In this document: piece after piece, positions 21,327 through 31,520 of the stretch
Layout of the letters: each line of letters starts with the position of its first letter
How positions within the stretch are numbered: position 1 is the first letter of the stretch
Assembly (NCBI GenBank): GCA_029204225.1
Contig: CM055110.1
Location: 32,484,299-32,548,298, forward strand
Direction: 5' to 3'
Source: Diphasiastrum complanatum
Taxonomy: Eukaryota > Streptophyta > Lycopodiopsida > Lycopodiales > Lycopodiaceae
DNA: 64,000 nt
Position numbers and translations under genes: made by a program
Notes under the pieces: model-generated
Told to the model about the DNA's origin: nothing
The model's input: the letters and a program-made list of their open reading frames with translations, nothing else
Databases searched by the model: none

Positions 21327-21480
21327 CAATATCAGACTCGTTCAAGTTTCACTTCGTTTCGCCTAGTTTTGCTTCGTTTCATTTCGTTTTGTTTCAGAGC
21401 TTGATTGATATTTGCAATTTGTGTTCCATCATTATTTTTCGCATCACTTCACACTCAAGATGTGAAATGGTGATTTACTT
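21327..21480 (+). repeat. Short repeat shared with 41878-42005
   Basis: The segment from caatatcagactcgttcaag to the ttttcgcatc run is about 90% identical to 41878-42005. In B2 it lies about 77 bp after the LTR, so it may be the leader of an element whose 5' LTR is the B LTR. No gene is supported in it. Confidence 0.6.
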
Positions 21481-22067
21481 CAGAATCACGTTAACCAGTT
21501 TAACAATCTCTTGCAATAGATGGCAAATGTCGAATCAACCATCGACGATCAAGACACAATTATGAAATTGCTATCAAGCTTGCCTTCTACATATGAAAAC
21601 TAGGTGATGATCATATCGACACACTCAGATTTAATTCTCACTAGAGTTATCACTATATTGTTGCAGGAAGATAATCGAAGAAGTCAAGACACCTCTTTGA
21701 CTTCATCATGTCACACTCTATATGTCAATAAAGGTTCTAAGCAACAGAAGAAGAAAAGCCCTAAGCAGTTGACATCAAATCAGAAGCCGACACAGAGTCA
21801 AGAGCAATTATCAAATCCATAGTCAAAGAAGAAGAAGTTCTATAAGTAAGTAGAATTATTGATTTAGGTCATAGGGTAGAGTTTGAGTCTGATCAGTACC
21901 GAATTATCGATAGGACAAGTAAGATCCTTGCACACAGCAAGAGGCATGGATACTTATAAATACTGACTCATTGTTATTCCGATAGAAGTCAAGCCTTGAA
22001 GACCTCTGTTCTTGTCAATAAGGCATTACTTTGGCATTATAGATTAGGACACTTGAATCATACATCT
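21481..22067 (+). pseudogene. Copia gag and pre-integrase remnant (another lineage)
   Basis: From 21481 the text HVNQFNNLLQ, stop, then DTIMKLLSSLPSTYEN and LILTRVITILLQEDNRRSQD is a classic UBN2 gag. A Lys/Gln-rich tail follows to 21820. Next, EFESDQYRIIDRTSKILA and LLWHYRLGHLNHTSC are the protease-to-pre-integrase region, so protease is largely deleted between them. It is cut at 22067 by the TG of the next LTR. Several stops and frame changes make it inactive. Confidence 0.8.
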
Positions 22068-22785
22068 TGTTAGATTTGACAATTTTCACCTTGATTAAGT
22101 TATTTGTTTGATATCTATGTGGATCCACATGTGTGGTGACCTATCCACATGTGTGAAAATGCATGTGCAAAGTTCAGATCCATTGTACATAGCTTTCATA
22201 TGAGACAAATTCCAAATCTCCTATTTTCTAAGAGGCTAAAAGCATGGTTTGGTGGTGGACTTTATGTCATGTGCTGCATGTAATTAGCCCATGAGACTAA
22301 TGAATTTCCAAATATAGCCATAGAGCTAAATTAGATTAGAACTAGTCAATAGGACAGTTAATAAAGTGGTTCGAACAACCTCGCTAGAGTTGAGAATATC
22401 GGAATTGTAATAATGGTTGTAAGGCCCAATTTAGCTAGATAAGGACCCAAACTTATAGTAGAGGCACAAATAACCACTATAAATAGCCGAGGTCATGTTA
22501 AATTTGGAGGCTTTTGTTCATTTTGTAATTTTGAGTTTTAAGAGATCTTGGAGCTTCTCTTGGAGAGCTTTCTTGATGGAGAAAATGGCTCATGTGCCTA
22601 AAGTCACATGAGAGCTATGATCATGCTCTAGAGTCAGGCCCTATCTTGTGAATGATCAATAATCATGAATAAAGATACCTTACTTTGTCTATTTTGGTGA
22701 AGTTTTGCTACTTTTAGCTATCTTCTTAATTTTTGACTAGTTTCTTGATTAATGGATTAGATGTTTGAATGCTAAGGTTGGCACA
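22068..22785 (+). repeat. LTR of family F (718 bp)
   Basis: Begins TGTTAGATTTG at the break in the gag/pre-integrase remnant and ends GGCACA, 9 bp before a tRNA-Met-type PBS. It has a TATA box (tataaata, 22478-22485) followed by a presumed transcription start and AATAAA at 22668-22673, a normal LTR promoter/poly(A) layout. Two cacatgtgtg motifs lie near 22126 and 22146. Only the 5' LTR and PBS are present; downstream sequence belongs to a different repeat. Confidence 0.75.
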
Positions 22786-22794
22786 TGAAAATTT

Positions 22795-22806
22795 TGGTAT
22801 CAGAGC
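22795..22806 (+). other. Primer binding site of family F
   Basis: tggtatcagagc is an exact match to the standard plant copia primer site complementary to initiator tRNA-Met. It marks 22068-22785 as a 5' LTR, although its internal region is gone. Confidence 0.85.
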
Positions 22807-22807
22807 A

Positions 22808-23194
22808 TTAGATCCTTTCTCCATCAGATTTGGTGGCTTTTGTTAAATTTGGTTGAGTTTCTTGTTTAAGCTTTCTTGATTTCAGGTTCAACTTCCCTTC
22901 CTCCTTTTCATCTTTATCATCAAAGTCATAAAAACTAGCAACATCATCGATCTTGAATTTGATGGCATCCTCAGTAAACTTCCTCACTTTATCGTCAAGC
23001 TCAACTATGGCTTCTTCTCCTTTTGCAATTATTTGGTCAATGTTTTCATCTGTGATTGTGTTATCTTTTGAACTGAAGACCATCACTATGTTTTTTATTA
23101 TTCTTTCATAGTCTGTAAGCTCTTTGTAGTGCTCCTTGTAGCATTGCATATCCATGAGCGCTAGCTCATTGCGTGTTACTAAGTGCTGATCCAT
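22808..23194 (-). CDS. Unidentified acidic protein fragment of a dispersed repeat
   Basis: A 128-codon open frame with a strongly charged, helical composition (CYKEHYKELTDYERIIKN, ITDENIDQIIAKGEEAI, FYDFDDKDEKEEGKLNLK). It is not recognised. A second copy lies in inverted orientation at 57827-58140, with two in-frame stops but otherwise near-identical protein, including AIKFKMDD and FYDFDDKDEKE. The sequence MDQH..EPALMDMQ is a short internal repeat. The frame begins inside the repeat shared with 56626-58142 and its last about 25 residues lie outside it, next to the family F PBS, so the C-terminus is a junction product. A transposon-carried ORF or a captured gene piece are both possible. Confidence 0.4.
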   Translation of the reverse strand: MDQHLVTRNELALMDMQCYKEHYKELTDYERIIKNIVMVFSSKDNTITDENIDQIIAKGEEAIVELDDKVRKFTEDAIKFKIDDVASFYDFDDKDEKEEGKLNLKSRKLKQETQPNLTKATKSDGERI

Positions 23195-24418
23195 GAGCGT
23201 TGGCTCAATGAAGTCACGAATTCTAGGCTCTTGCCATGCACGTACTTCTTCATTTGTCTATTAAAGCTGCTCTGTCAGACTTCATCCATACCTTTTGAGA
23301 GCACTGATTCGCAGGTGGTTCAATACATTCTAGGAACTCTGCATTGTCATGAATTGTCGTGCATTATCTCTTACATCGGCTACATCATCTCTCTCTATGT
23401 GTCGGCTATATTTGGCTACATTCACTAGCGGCTACATTCCCTCTCTCTCTACATTCCCCGTCGCCTACATTCTCTCTCTCTCTCTAAAAGCGTCGGTTGA
23501 GATCCTCTCTCTCTAAAAACTGTCGGTTGAGATCCTCTCTCTCTAAAAGAATGTATGTTGAGATCCTCTCTCTCTAAAAAGCGTTGGTTGAGATTTTCTT
23601 TCTCTTACTAGCCCCTGTGCCCACGTTGACAGAATCTTCCTAGCACCCTACTTGCCCCTGTGCTCACGCTGCCAAAATTTTTCGAGCACCCCAACTGATC
23701 GCCCAAGTAACCATGAAAAAAAATTGCCGTCAGTTTTAAGATTTCTACGAGTATCTTTCATCAACAATCCAATGCTCCAAAGAAACCAAACTTTTCTATT
23801 AAGGTCCCTTTCTAAGTTTGCAATTTCCCTGTCTTCGTGTAGCCTCAACTTTTGCGTTTAACGTCAGAATTCAGTGCATTAAGAGCAAAAATTGCTCAGT
23901 TCACTGCGCTGAGTACAATGATCATCATTTCGTCATCATTATGTACTTCTTATTTTTAATTTTATTTTAGGACCCTTTGTCCTAAGTTGTTTACACTTTA
24001 TGTTTTATTCATTCAGTTGACCATATCTCATTCGTTTGAGCTCGGATTTCAGTGCCATAGAAAGCAAACTTCATTAGCTCAACAAGATTGTCAGTGTGTA
24101 AGTCTTATTGCGATCAAAATTTGACATTTTTCAAAAGTCCTATTTATTTTCTCTAATCGAAAAAACCATTAGAGGAGTTCTAAATCCAAAAAAGACCCTT
24201 TGTAAAGATTCTTTTTACATTTTTTCTCAAATTTTTCTTACACATGGACCAATCAAAACACTCAATTTTGAAATCTACATAACATAACTTTTTTGAGTCC
24301 ACATTTTGATTCCACACTAAAAATGGCATAACTTTCTAGTGGCAAGTCCAAATTTAGCGAAGTTTGGTGCATTGGAAAGCGCTCAACAAGGGCTTTCCAA
24401 TGATATGTTAGATGACAT
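22881..24418 (-). repeat. Dispersed repeat, copy 1 (inverted copy at 56626-58142)
   Basis: Reverse complement of 56626-58142 along its whole length, about 93% by eye. It contains the acidic ORF, a CT-rich minisatellite (about 23430-23620) of units ending gtcggttgagatcctctctc, and a hairpin (cattggaaagc and gctttccaatg at 24370 and 24392). No terminal inverted repeats or LTRs were found, so the class is unknown. Confidence 0.8.
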
Positions 24419-24715
24419 ACCACCAAATTTTTTTGGCGCTAACTTCGCTCTATCCCTCCTTCATTTTCTTTTGGTCGAGAATCCTCCTTCGTTTTTCTCT
24501 ACTCTAACATCATGCTAACAATGCTCTGTCCCTCCTGCTAATTCGTCTTCCTGTGTTGCATCATGTGCTTCCCGTAGCTTCTTCGTCCCTGATTGCTTGA
24601 GAATCTTTGTCCATGGGCATTAGCTGTGCATGCTGGGAACGAGACGTTCTTAATCCAGGAGCTGTTCTTCATTTGTTGGAGTGATCAGTGTTATGTCCAA
24701 GGCCAGTAAGTAGGA
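24419..24715. other. Unassigned spacer
   Basis: About 300 bp between the inverted dispersed repeat and the 3.4-kb repeat. CT-rich at first (ctccttcgtttttctctact). No gene, LTR or repeat was recognised. Confidence 0.4.
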
Positions 24716-27700
24716 TTTAGTGTACTCCTAGTCTTGGATACACGGTACTCCAGTAAATTAAGTTCTTAGTTATGCCACGTCATACTGGATGTGATCTAAA
24801 AGTAACTAATATCCTTGTGAGGCCCAGAACACACTAAATGGAGTTTAGACAAGGTATGAGACATTGTATGCATGTATAGAGTTATCAATAGCAATTCTAT
24901 GAATAGTTGGTCCATGCTTAGGACTCTATTCTAGGTGAATCTATGTATACGGAACTTAGGGCTATGCACGGCTATGTGCCCAGGTTGCTTTTGGCTCTAT
25001 ATATTGAGGCCAAGCTCGTCCTACTTCTCATTGTAGTCATTGATTCAGTGCCAGCTACGTCTTCTTGGTACCTTAGTTGAAATAGATTTTCAGGGAACTG
25101 AAAATTCTAAGGAGAGAAGAGTGGAAATCAGAGGTAGTAAATGTGATTGGGAAATGTATTTTGCAGTTAGTATTCTAGGTAAATCCCAGTAAATAATTGC
25201 TTAACACCGATTATTAATATCCTGGATTAAATTCATTTAATTGAATTAATAAATGTTATCTTTGTAACCATTGAGTTATCTGCAATTTTGGATGTCAATT
25301 GTGATGTTAGAAGTGGAATCTGATACGTGGATTACATTGGATCTGTTAGTTGACAGAAGCTTGTCCCTAGATTTGATGCATCAGTAGGGGATTTGAAGCT
25401 TATTCATTGACCAGAAAAGATCAGAATCCAATGTGGAACCATGTTAATTCTTCTTTTTAAGTCACATGGTCAGATGTGGATTTGTGGTATCCATCTGATA
25501 GGCATGCCAATCATCCAAATAAATGGATTCTCCAGTGTTTGGAAACAAGAGATAATATCCTATATGGATTATAGGACAGCTAGTTGATCAAAGGATCTCT
25601 AGAATATCAAATAAGACAGTCACAAAGTTTTATGGCTGATGGTATGGGACATCAGTAATTTTGGAAAGGAAATTCTAGGACTGTAAAGGTTTGATGATCA
25701 ATGGTGTGTTTTAGTACCTAGTCGCGATATGGGAAAGAAGAAAACCATTTGATCAAAGGTGGGGTATTTTGGAAAATTTTGAGATTTAATCTAGATCCTA
25801 ATATGGTATCTCATTATTTACAAAATCAGAGGCCCTCAAATCTATATCTCGTTTTTTTAATAAATCATTTACTTCTTAGTAATTTCTCAAATATAAGATA
25901 TCAGACTGATTTATATGATTCTTTCCAGCATGAAGTTATTCTTCTGAAAGAATGTTATGTCATATAAATTACTACTTGTGTGAATAGACTTGGAATTCAG
26001 ATAAATTCTAAGTTTAAAATATTTCAATTTTTTGGACCTAGAATATCTCTGTTGCATAAATGGATTTCGATGGAATAGTAGTTTCTATCACTCAGATTGA
26101 AAATATTTGAAGAGAAGTCATGTTTGTAATGAAGTGAATCCTTTACTGGAAGCACTTATTATTGACTTTTCTTGGATTTGGATATTTTCATATATCATAT
26201 TTCTTGTTAATTTTTATTGAAATTTATAATTGCTTTAAAAGGAGAGGTGAAGTGATGGGATAAAATTCTATTTGGGAATCTGTTGGTTGCATAATTTTTG
26301 GAAGAGAACCAGATGTGGTATAGAAATGAGTTTTGGTCTGAAAGTAATTTTGAATAGATTCAGAGTAAGATACCTAATTGGAACTTTTCGAATAAGAGAG
26401 ATTATCTAGAGATTGTGTGGACAATCTGGTTCTAGAATAGGTTTAATATTTGAATCATTATCTATAAGTAGTACAATGAAAGGTCAAAGGTTACTAGTTC
26501 CATTTTGATTGGAATAGAAGTAAGTTTGATCAGAATTTAAGTCTGAGAGTTCTGTATTGGATCAACCTAATCTTAGTCCGAGTACTAGCACCAGAGAGGG
26601 GTTTATTGAGTGAAAGAAATTATGCTATTAGAGGTAAGTTGGATTGAAAAAACTGTTGAGAGTGAATTTTATTTGTCTCAGAGATTTTCTGGATATGTTA
26701 TTTAGTCATGAGAAATAGAAAATATTTTGTAGCTGAGTTACAAGATCTTAGTGAGATATGTGAGTAACATATGTGGGTTCTGGAGGAATCTGCCAGGTAC
26801 GAATGTGTTTATGTACTGGGTCATACTGAGATTATTCTCTATGTGCACGATTAATCTTGTATGAATCTACTGTGTAATCCTAGTTACTAAGGTTATCTGG
26901 TGCACTTAACCTAGTCAGTGAACATAAGCATATGATCAGTAATTGTCTTGACAGATACTTGTAGAGTTAACAAATCTTTGCATGGAAGATTTATGGATTA
27001 ACTTATAAATGATTTGGGTAAGGATCTAAATGTGTTGTCATACTAGTATAATTGAATTCTTCACCTAGACATTTGAGATTTCTAAATTATTGGCAATTAA
27101 CTTGAGTAGTTGATTACTCCAGGATGAAGTTAATTGGTAAAACGATCAGTATGATGTGGTTTCACCAGAAACTGATAGTTTTGAATTATATAACTGAATT
27201 GATTTTCAGCTTTTGGGTATCTAGATGTGATTCTGGATTGTAATCTAAAGTTTTTTGTAGTTGAAGATGATTGTCATTTTGGTATGCGTTCAGTCTTTAA
27301 TTACCAGTTGTTTATAGAACTTGAATCTTGCACTTCAATTAAAAAATCATGTTTTGAAAGTATTCCTAAGTCCAGTATTTTCTTAATGGAAAGATTTTGG
27401 AATGACTCTTACTTTTCCTAAGTTATGCTGGACATATACTCCAGTATTTTGTAAATGATTAAGTATGATTTTGGATTGTAGGAAATTATGATTGACGAAT
27501 CATATGAATCTAAATATTTATGGTTGACAGATCATAAATAGATACTTAATTATTGTCAGAGGATTATAAGAAATGGTGATGACTAATTCTTGATCTATTA
27601 TTTGGGTAAGAATTCAGATCAGTGTTTTGAATCTCTCTACTCCAGTATTTTATTTGAGAGCCTATGGATCTCATGGACATTCTCACAAGATAAGCATTTA

Positions 27701-28140
27701 TTTGTGGAGAATTTAATTTACCTAGTGGATGTTATTTTGCTACAGTTTATAGTCTAGAAATGCTTCAGTACAGTTTCTCATTTGATTGGATCTCCAGTTA
27801 TCATAGGAGATAGACAAGTGTATTTCTCTTTGTGCTAGTCCCTAGTAACTATTCTCAGACAAGAAGAACTTTGTGTACAATTTACAATGTTAGCTATGTT
27901 CTCCTTGTCTGACGATAGTTACTAGGGACTAGCACACAAAGATCATTTTCTGGAGATGGGCGTTTCTCTCAACAGATAAACTCTGAAAATTAAGCATTTT
28001 CAAGCAGACGACTGAGAAATAGTTGTTGCAACTTTTGGTTTAGTTTGATCACATCGATTGAAATGAGAGTATGTTTTACTTCATTGATGGATATAAATTG
28101 ATTTGTATGAACATTGAGTAAATATTTGCTTCAGAGCAAA
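24716..28140 (+). repeat. 3.4-kb dispersed repeat, copy 1
   Basis: Direct copy of 60377-64000 at about 95% by eye. A TATA-like motif (ctatatattgag, about 24994) precedes a region resembling a transcript leader. Short open frames are conserved between copies (for example NLDPNMVSHYLQNQRPSNL near 25790, and LKFFVVEDDCHFGM near 27245), but none is long and no domain was recognised. A hairpin lies at 27831-27936. It lacks about 154 bp that copy 2 has at about 62848-63001. Class unknown; it may be a very decayed retroelement. Confidence 0.8.
27831..27936. repeat. 39-bp-arm hairpin within the 3.4-kb repeat
   Basis: Arms 27831-27869 and 27898-27936 pair with 3 mismatches around a 28-bp loop. The outer ends read tgtgctagtccctagtaact. 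The copy at 63666-63769 has the same structure with better pairing. Confidence 0.88.
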
Positions 28141-28149
28141 CGTGTAACA

Positions 28150-28745
28150 GACTAGCATATTTCTGTGCAGAAAGTTGTTCCAATGACATGTTTACTACAG
28201 TATCTCAAATTTCCAGTATTACATGCTAAATCAATTGATTGTGTTTTAATTTTGACCTTTTGTTCATAGTGACAGTAATTTGTAGACACAGGATCCTTTG
28301 TCAAATGTATAGTAGAAGTATTGTCCATGTACAACGTGTGGTTCATTGGTGCTCTCTCTTAGTCCATCTAGGAACTGTTTGAGCCATGTCAACTCATTAG
28401 CCATCTTGGCTGCAGCAACATACTCTGCCTCACAAGAAGGTTGGGCGGTTATTGTTTGTTTCATGTTGATCCAAATGACAGTCGCATCTACTACGATGGT
28501 CTGCTGCGATGGTGTAGCCTCCTAAGATGCTCTTGGAGTCGTCTTTGATTGATGCCTAGCTCACATCACTATAGGACTTCACCTGAAATCCCGCATCATG
28601 GCAATAGCAAAGCCCATAGTCCTTTGTATGATGTAGGTATTGCAGGATCATCTTGGCAATTTTCCAATGTATGGGTCCTGGATTTATGTTGAACTGGCTC
28701 AATTTGAACACTGCGTAAGCAATGTCCAACTATTGGATAAGGATC
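28150..28745 (-). pseudogene. Ty1/copia RT-RNase H remnant (minus), related to family B
   Basis: Reading down from 28745: DIAYAVFKLSQFNINPGPIHW, then AKMILQYLHHTKDYGLCY, the RNase H start VKSYSDV, stop, ASIKDDSKSILGGYT, a short insertion, then KQTITAQPSCEAEYVAAAKM, NELTWLKQFLDGL and MDNTSTIHLTKDPV. The frame changes at least three times. It aligns with B2 at 40330-40800. It is truncated at about 28745, where sequence carrying G-box palindromes begins. Confidence 0.8.
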
Positions 28746-29191
28746 AAGGATGGATAAAATGGATAGATCTGAGTGATGTGGCACTCTTCACACGTGTGAA
28801 GGCCTGCTGGACTGTACTAGACTCATGGATGTACTTTATCCATAAGAGGATCATCATTTTGCTAAGAAAATTGATGAGACTTTTGCACTCTACACTTTTG
28901 TGAGATTTCTAGTCATTTGTCTTGTGATTTTTATGCATGATTGCTCTCTAGTATCATTGTACTTGTTGTTTCAGGTGCAGGCCATACAGTGGACAGTACT
29001 CCACACGTGTGAAGCCGCTCTCACGAAAAAAACGATGTGTTGATCCATTGCTCTTGCTTAAATCCAAGTGTAGTGAATCTAGATCAAGATCTAATGTGTA
29101 GAACTTGATAGATTCATTGATTAAGCAACCAATAACTCTCTATGATTGTGAAGTACAATCATTATTGTCCTAAAAACTGTAAAATTTATCA
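28746..29191 (+). repeat. Possible 5' LTR end upstream of copia G
   Basis: The segment ends TTATCA at 29191, followed by tgttatcagagc (29192-29203), one base away from the standard plant copia PBS. It contains ttcacacgtgtgaa palindromes at 28789 and about 28994. It does not resemble the element G 3' LTR at 30672, so either it belongs to another element or the PBS call is wrong. Confidence 0.35.
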
Positions 29192-29786
29192 TGTTATCAG
29201 AGCTAAGTAAGAGAGTGATCATTGAATCATAAATCTTGTAAAGATCATTGGCAAAATTTGTTTTTTGGCCAATACTAGTGAGGGCGAGTTCTTCTAGAGT
29301 GATAGCTTGTAATCATTTGGATAAAAACGACTTGGAGGCTGTGTATGTACTTTTCACACGTGTGAAACCGTACAGCAACTTTCAATTCAAGCTACTTTGT
29401 GTTTGTTGGTCCCAAAATCACAATACTAGTTCATTTTTGGTGCTTTTTGAAGCATAGTATTGATCTAGATTCATTCTAACTAATGCCTATGACCAAATAG
29501 TGTTTTGGATCATTGAAGCATTTCTTTTTAGAGTCTAAGATCAGATCTTAAGAGGCTAATTTGTTCAGATCCTTAGTTGAAGTGAAATCTCTAAGAAAAG
29601 TGTAAAGCAATTTTTTTGTGAGAGTGAAAGCTAGAAATTTTTGGTAAGATCTTTGAGTATCATTCAAGCTTGTGTGCTAGTTTGATAGAGACAAGCCTAT
29701 AGTCATTCTAGTAAACTTTAGGCCTCTTCATAGATCTTTTAAAATTCAAAAATCTTTGTGATTTTTAAAAGAGCATTCATTCTAAA

Positions 29787-29991
29787 ATGTCATCCATGGG
29801 TGGATATTTGATGGAATCAAGTGAGAGACTCACTTCCACAAATTATTCCATTTGGAAAGTGAGAATGGAATCGCTCCTAGTGATCCATGATCTATATGAC
29901 ATAGTTCAAGGAGTAGAGGAAGAGCCTCAAACTCCCCAAGAACAATCCAAATACAAGAAGAGAGCAAGATTACACTTTTTAGAAGTCTTAT
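29787..29991 (+). pseudogene. Copia element G: gag N-terminus
   Basis: ATG at 29787 opens a typical copia gag start (LTSTNYSIWKVRMESLL, then DLYDIVQG). After KYKKRARLH the frame runs into sequence of the RT connection region at about 29978, so more than 3 kb of gag and pol are deleted. An unprocessed leader of about 590 bp precedes it, containing another ttcacacgtgtgaa palindrome near 29355. Confidence 0.82.
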
Positions 29992-30655
29992 AGGATCCTT
30001 AATTTGGCTCACAATAAGTAGACCTGACATAAGCTTTAGTGTTCGTAAGTTGAGCCAGGATATGCAAAATCCTACCATCTATCATTGGAAAATGGCCAAG
30101 AGAGTGCTTAGATATATATCTTCAACTTTTGACTTTGGTTTATTGTATAAAAGTGAAGATCTTTCTATTATCGGTTATTCTGACTCGGCTTTTGCAAGTG
30201 ATAGAGCAGATCAAAAATCTACAAGTGCCTATGTCATATATCTTGGAGGAAACTTGATATCTTGGCTTTCCAAAAAGCAAGATACTGTATCACTCTCTTC
30301 ATGTGAAGCTGAGTACAAGTCACTCACTACAACAACAAAGGAAGTGCTTTGGATCAAGAGGTTACTAGTGGAACTAAAGATAATCTTGGAAGAGGATCTA
30401 CCTATGATCATGTGTGACAACATTTCAGCTCAAGCCCTTGCCACCAACCCAATATTCCATGCAAGGAGCAAGCATATCGAAGTTGCACATCACTTCGTGA
30501 GAGAGAAGCTCATTAGAGGGGAAATCAATTTGGAGCACATCGACACATCATCTTGTATTGCTGATATGCTCACAAACCTTTGAGCAAAAGTTCCTTCATC
30601 AAGCATAGAGCCAAACTTGGAGTTATACCAAGATCCATGTTCAAATCAATATAGA
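29978..30655 (+). pseudogene. Copia element G: RT end and RNase H
   Basis: Begins at the deletion junction with FRSLIGSLIWLTISRPDISF and runs open through IGYSDSAFASDRADQKSTSAY, SWLSKKQDTVSLSSCEAEYK, FHARSKHIEVAHHFVREK and SCIADMLT. One frameshift near 30577 is followed by KPLSKSSFIKHRAKLG and a stop near 30653. Close to element A in sequence. RNase H would remove the RNA template strand. Confidence 0.88.
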
Positions 30656-30662
30656 TCATTTT

Positions 30663-31455
30663 TAGGAGGAGTGTTAAAATTGGAAAAACAATCCATATTG
30701 ATTTCTTGGCTTGCTACAAATGTTGTACCATGCAAGTATGTAGCTCATAAATGCAACATGCCAAGTTTCGCCTACATAGAACTCGAGCTACATGGTTATG
30801 TAATGTATAGATTGAAGAATACAACTTGCATATAGTTTGTAGACATACAATTAGCAAAGTCATGCTTGTAGAAACTCGTGGCAATTCACATGCATTAATT
30901 GTAAGTGATCCATAGTGACATGCAAGGCATGCACAAAGTGTAATGGACACATGCATGATGATTTGTACTTTGTTAGTTAGAACTAGCACACTTGTAAAAA
31001 GTTGGTAGAATTTCATGCATGGCACGTGACAAATGTCACATAGACTCTAGATGTCACTTTAGTTGTCATTTTGGAATGGATGGATGTGGTTCTACCTCGA
31101 GCTACCTCAAACTCCATAAATATTTGTAGCTCTCCTCACAATTAATGATGAAGAACCAAAGTTTTGTAGCTACAGCTCATGCTATTTTGGATCTAAACTA
31201 TTTTGCTTGTTATCTCTCTAGCTTTCTCTCTCTAACTCGTGTTGAAGCTAATGCTAATACACTGAAATCTTGTACTTGTGTTCATTCTTTGATCCATTGG
31301 TATTATATTCAGTTGCTTAGCATGCTAGATTGTGGTTAAGCCATTTTTTCTGAAATCTTGTTAATCAATCTAGAATCATGTTACTGTGCCAATCACAAAG
31401 CTTAATCAAGATCAATCATACTTGTGGACATTTCCCACATGTGTGAATTCTGAAA
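30663..31455 (+). repeat. Polypurine tract and 3' LTR of copia G
   Basis: taggaggag (30663-30671) precedes a TG start at 30672 (TGTTAAAATTGG), the same arrangement as element A. The LTR contains several CATGCA motifs (for example 30729, 30890 and 30926). Its end near 31455 is uncertain because no matching 5' LTR was found. A cccacatgtgtga motif lies near 31436. Confidence 0.5.
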
Positions 31456-31466
31456 ATTTTGTCAAC

Positions 31467-31520
31467 TATGACAATCGAAAAGGTTGTTGTCGATATTTGA
31501 AAAGAAGTTGAAGCTCGAGT
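31467..31520 (+). repeat. Short family-B gag fragment
   Basis: About 50 bp (gacaatcgaaaaggttgttg and onward) match 17278-17325 of the B1 gag almost exactly, then diverge on both sides. It is an isolated fragment; a repair or template-switch insertion is likely. Confidence 0.75.

Noticed and set aside
23430-23620. Telomere-like repeat
   Set aside because: The unit is about 32 bp with CT runs and does not contain tandem ccctaaa.
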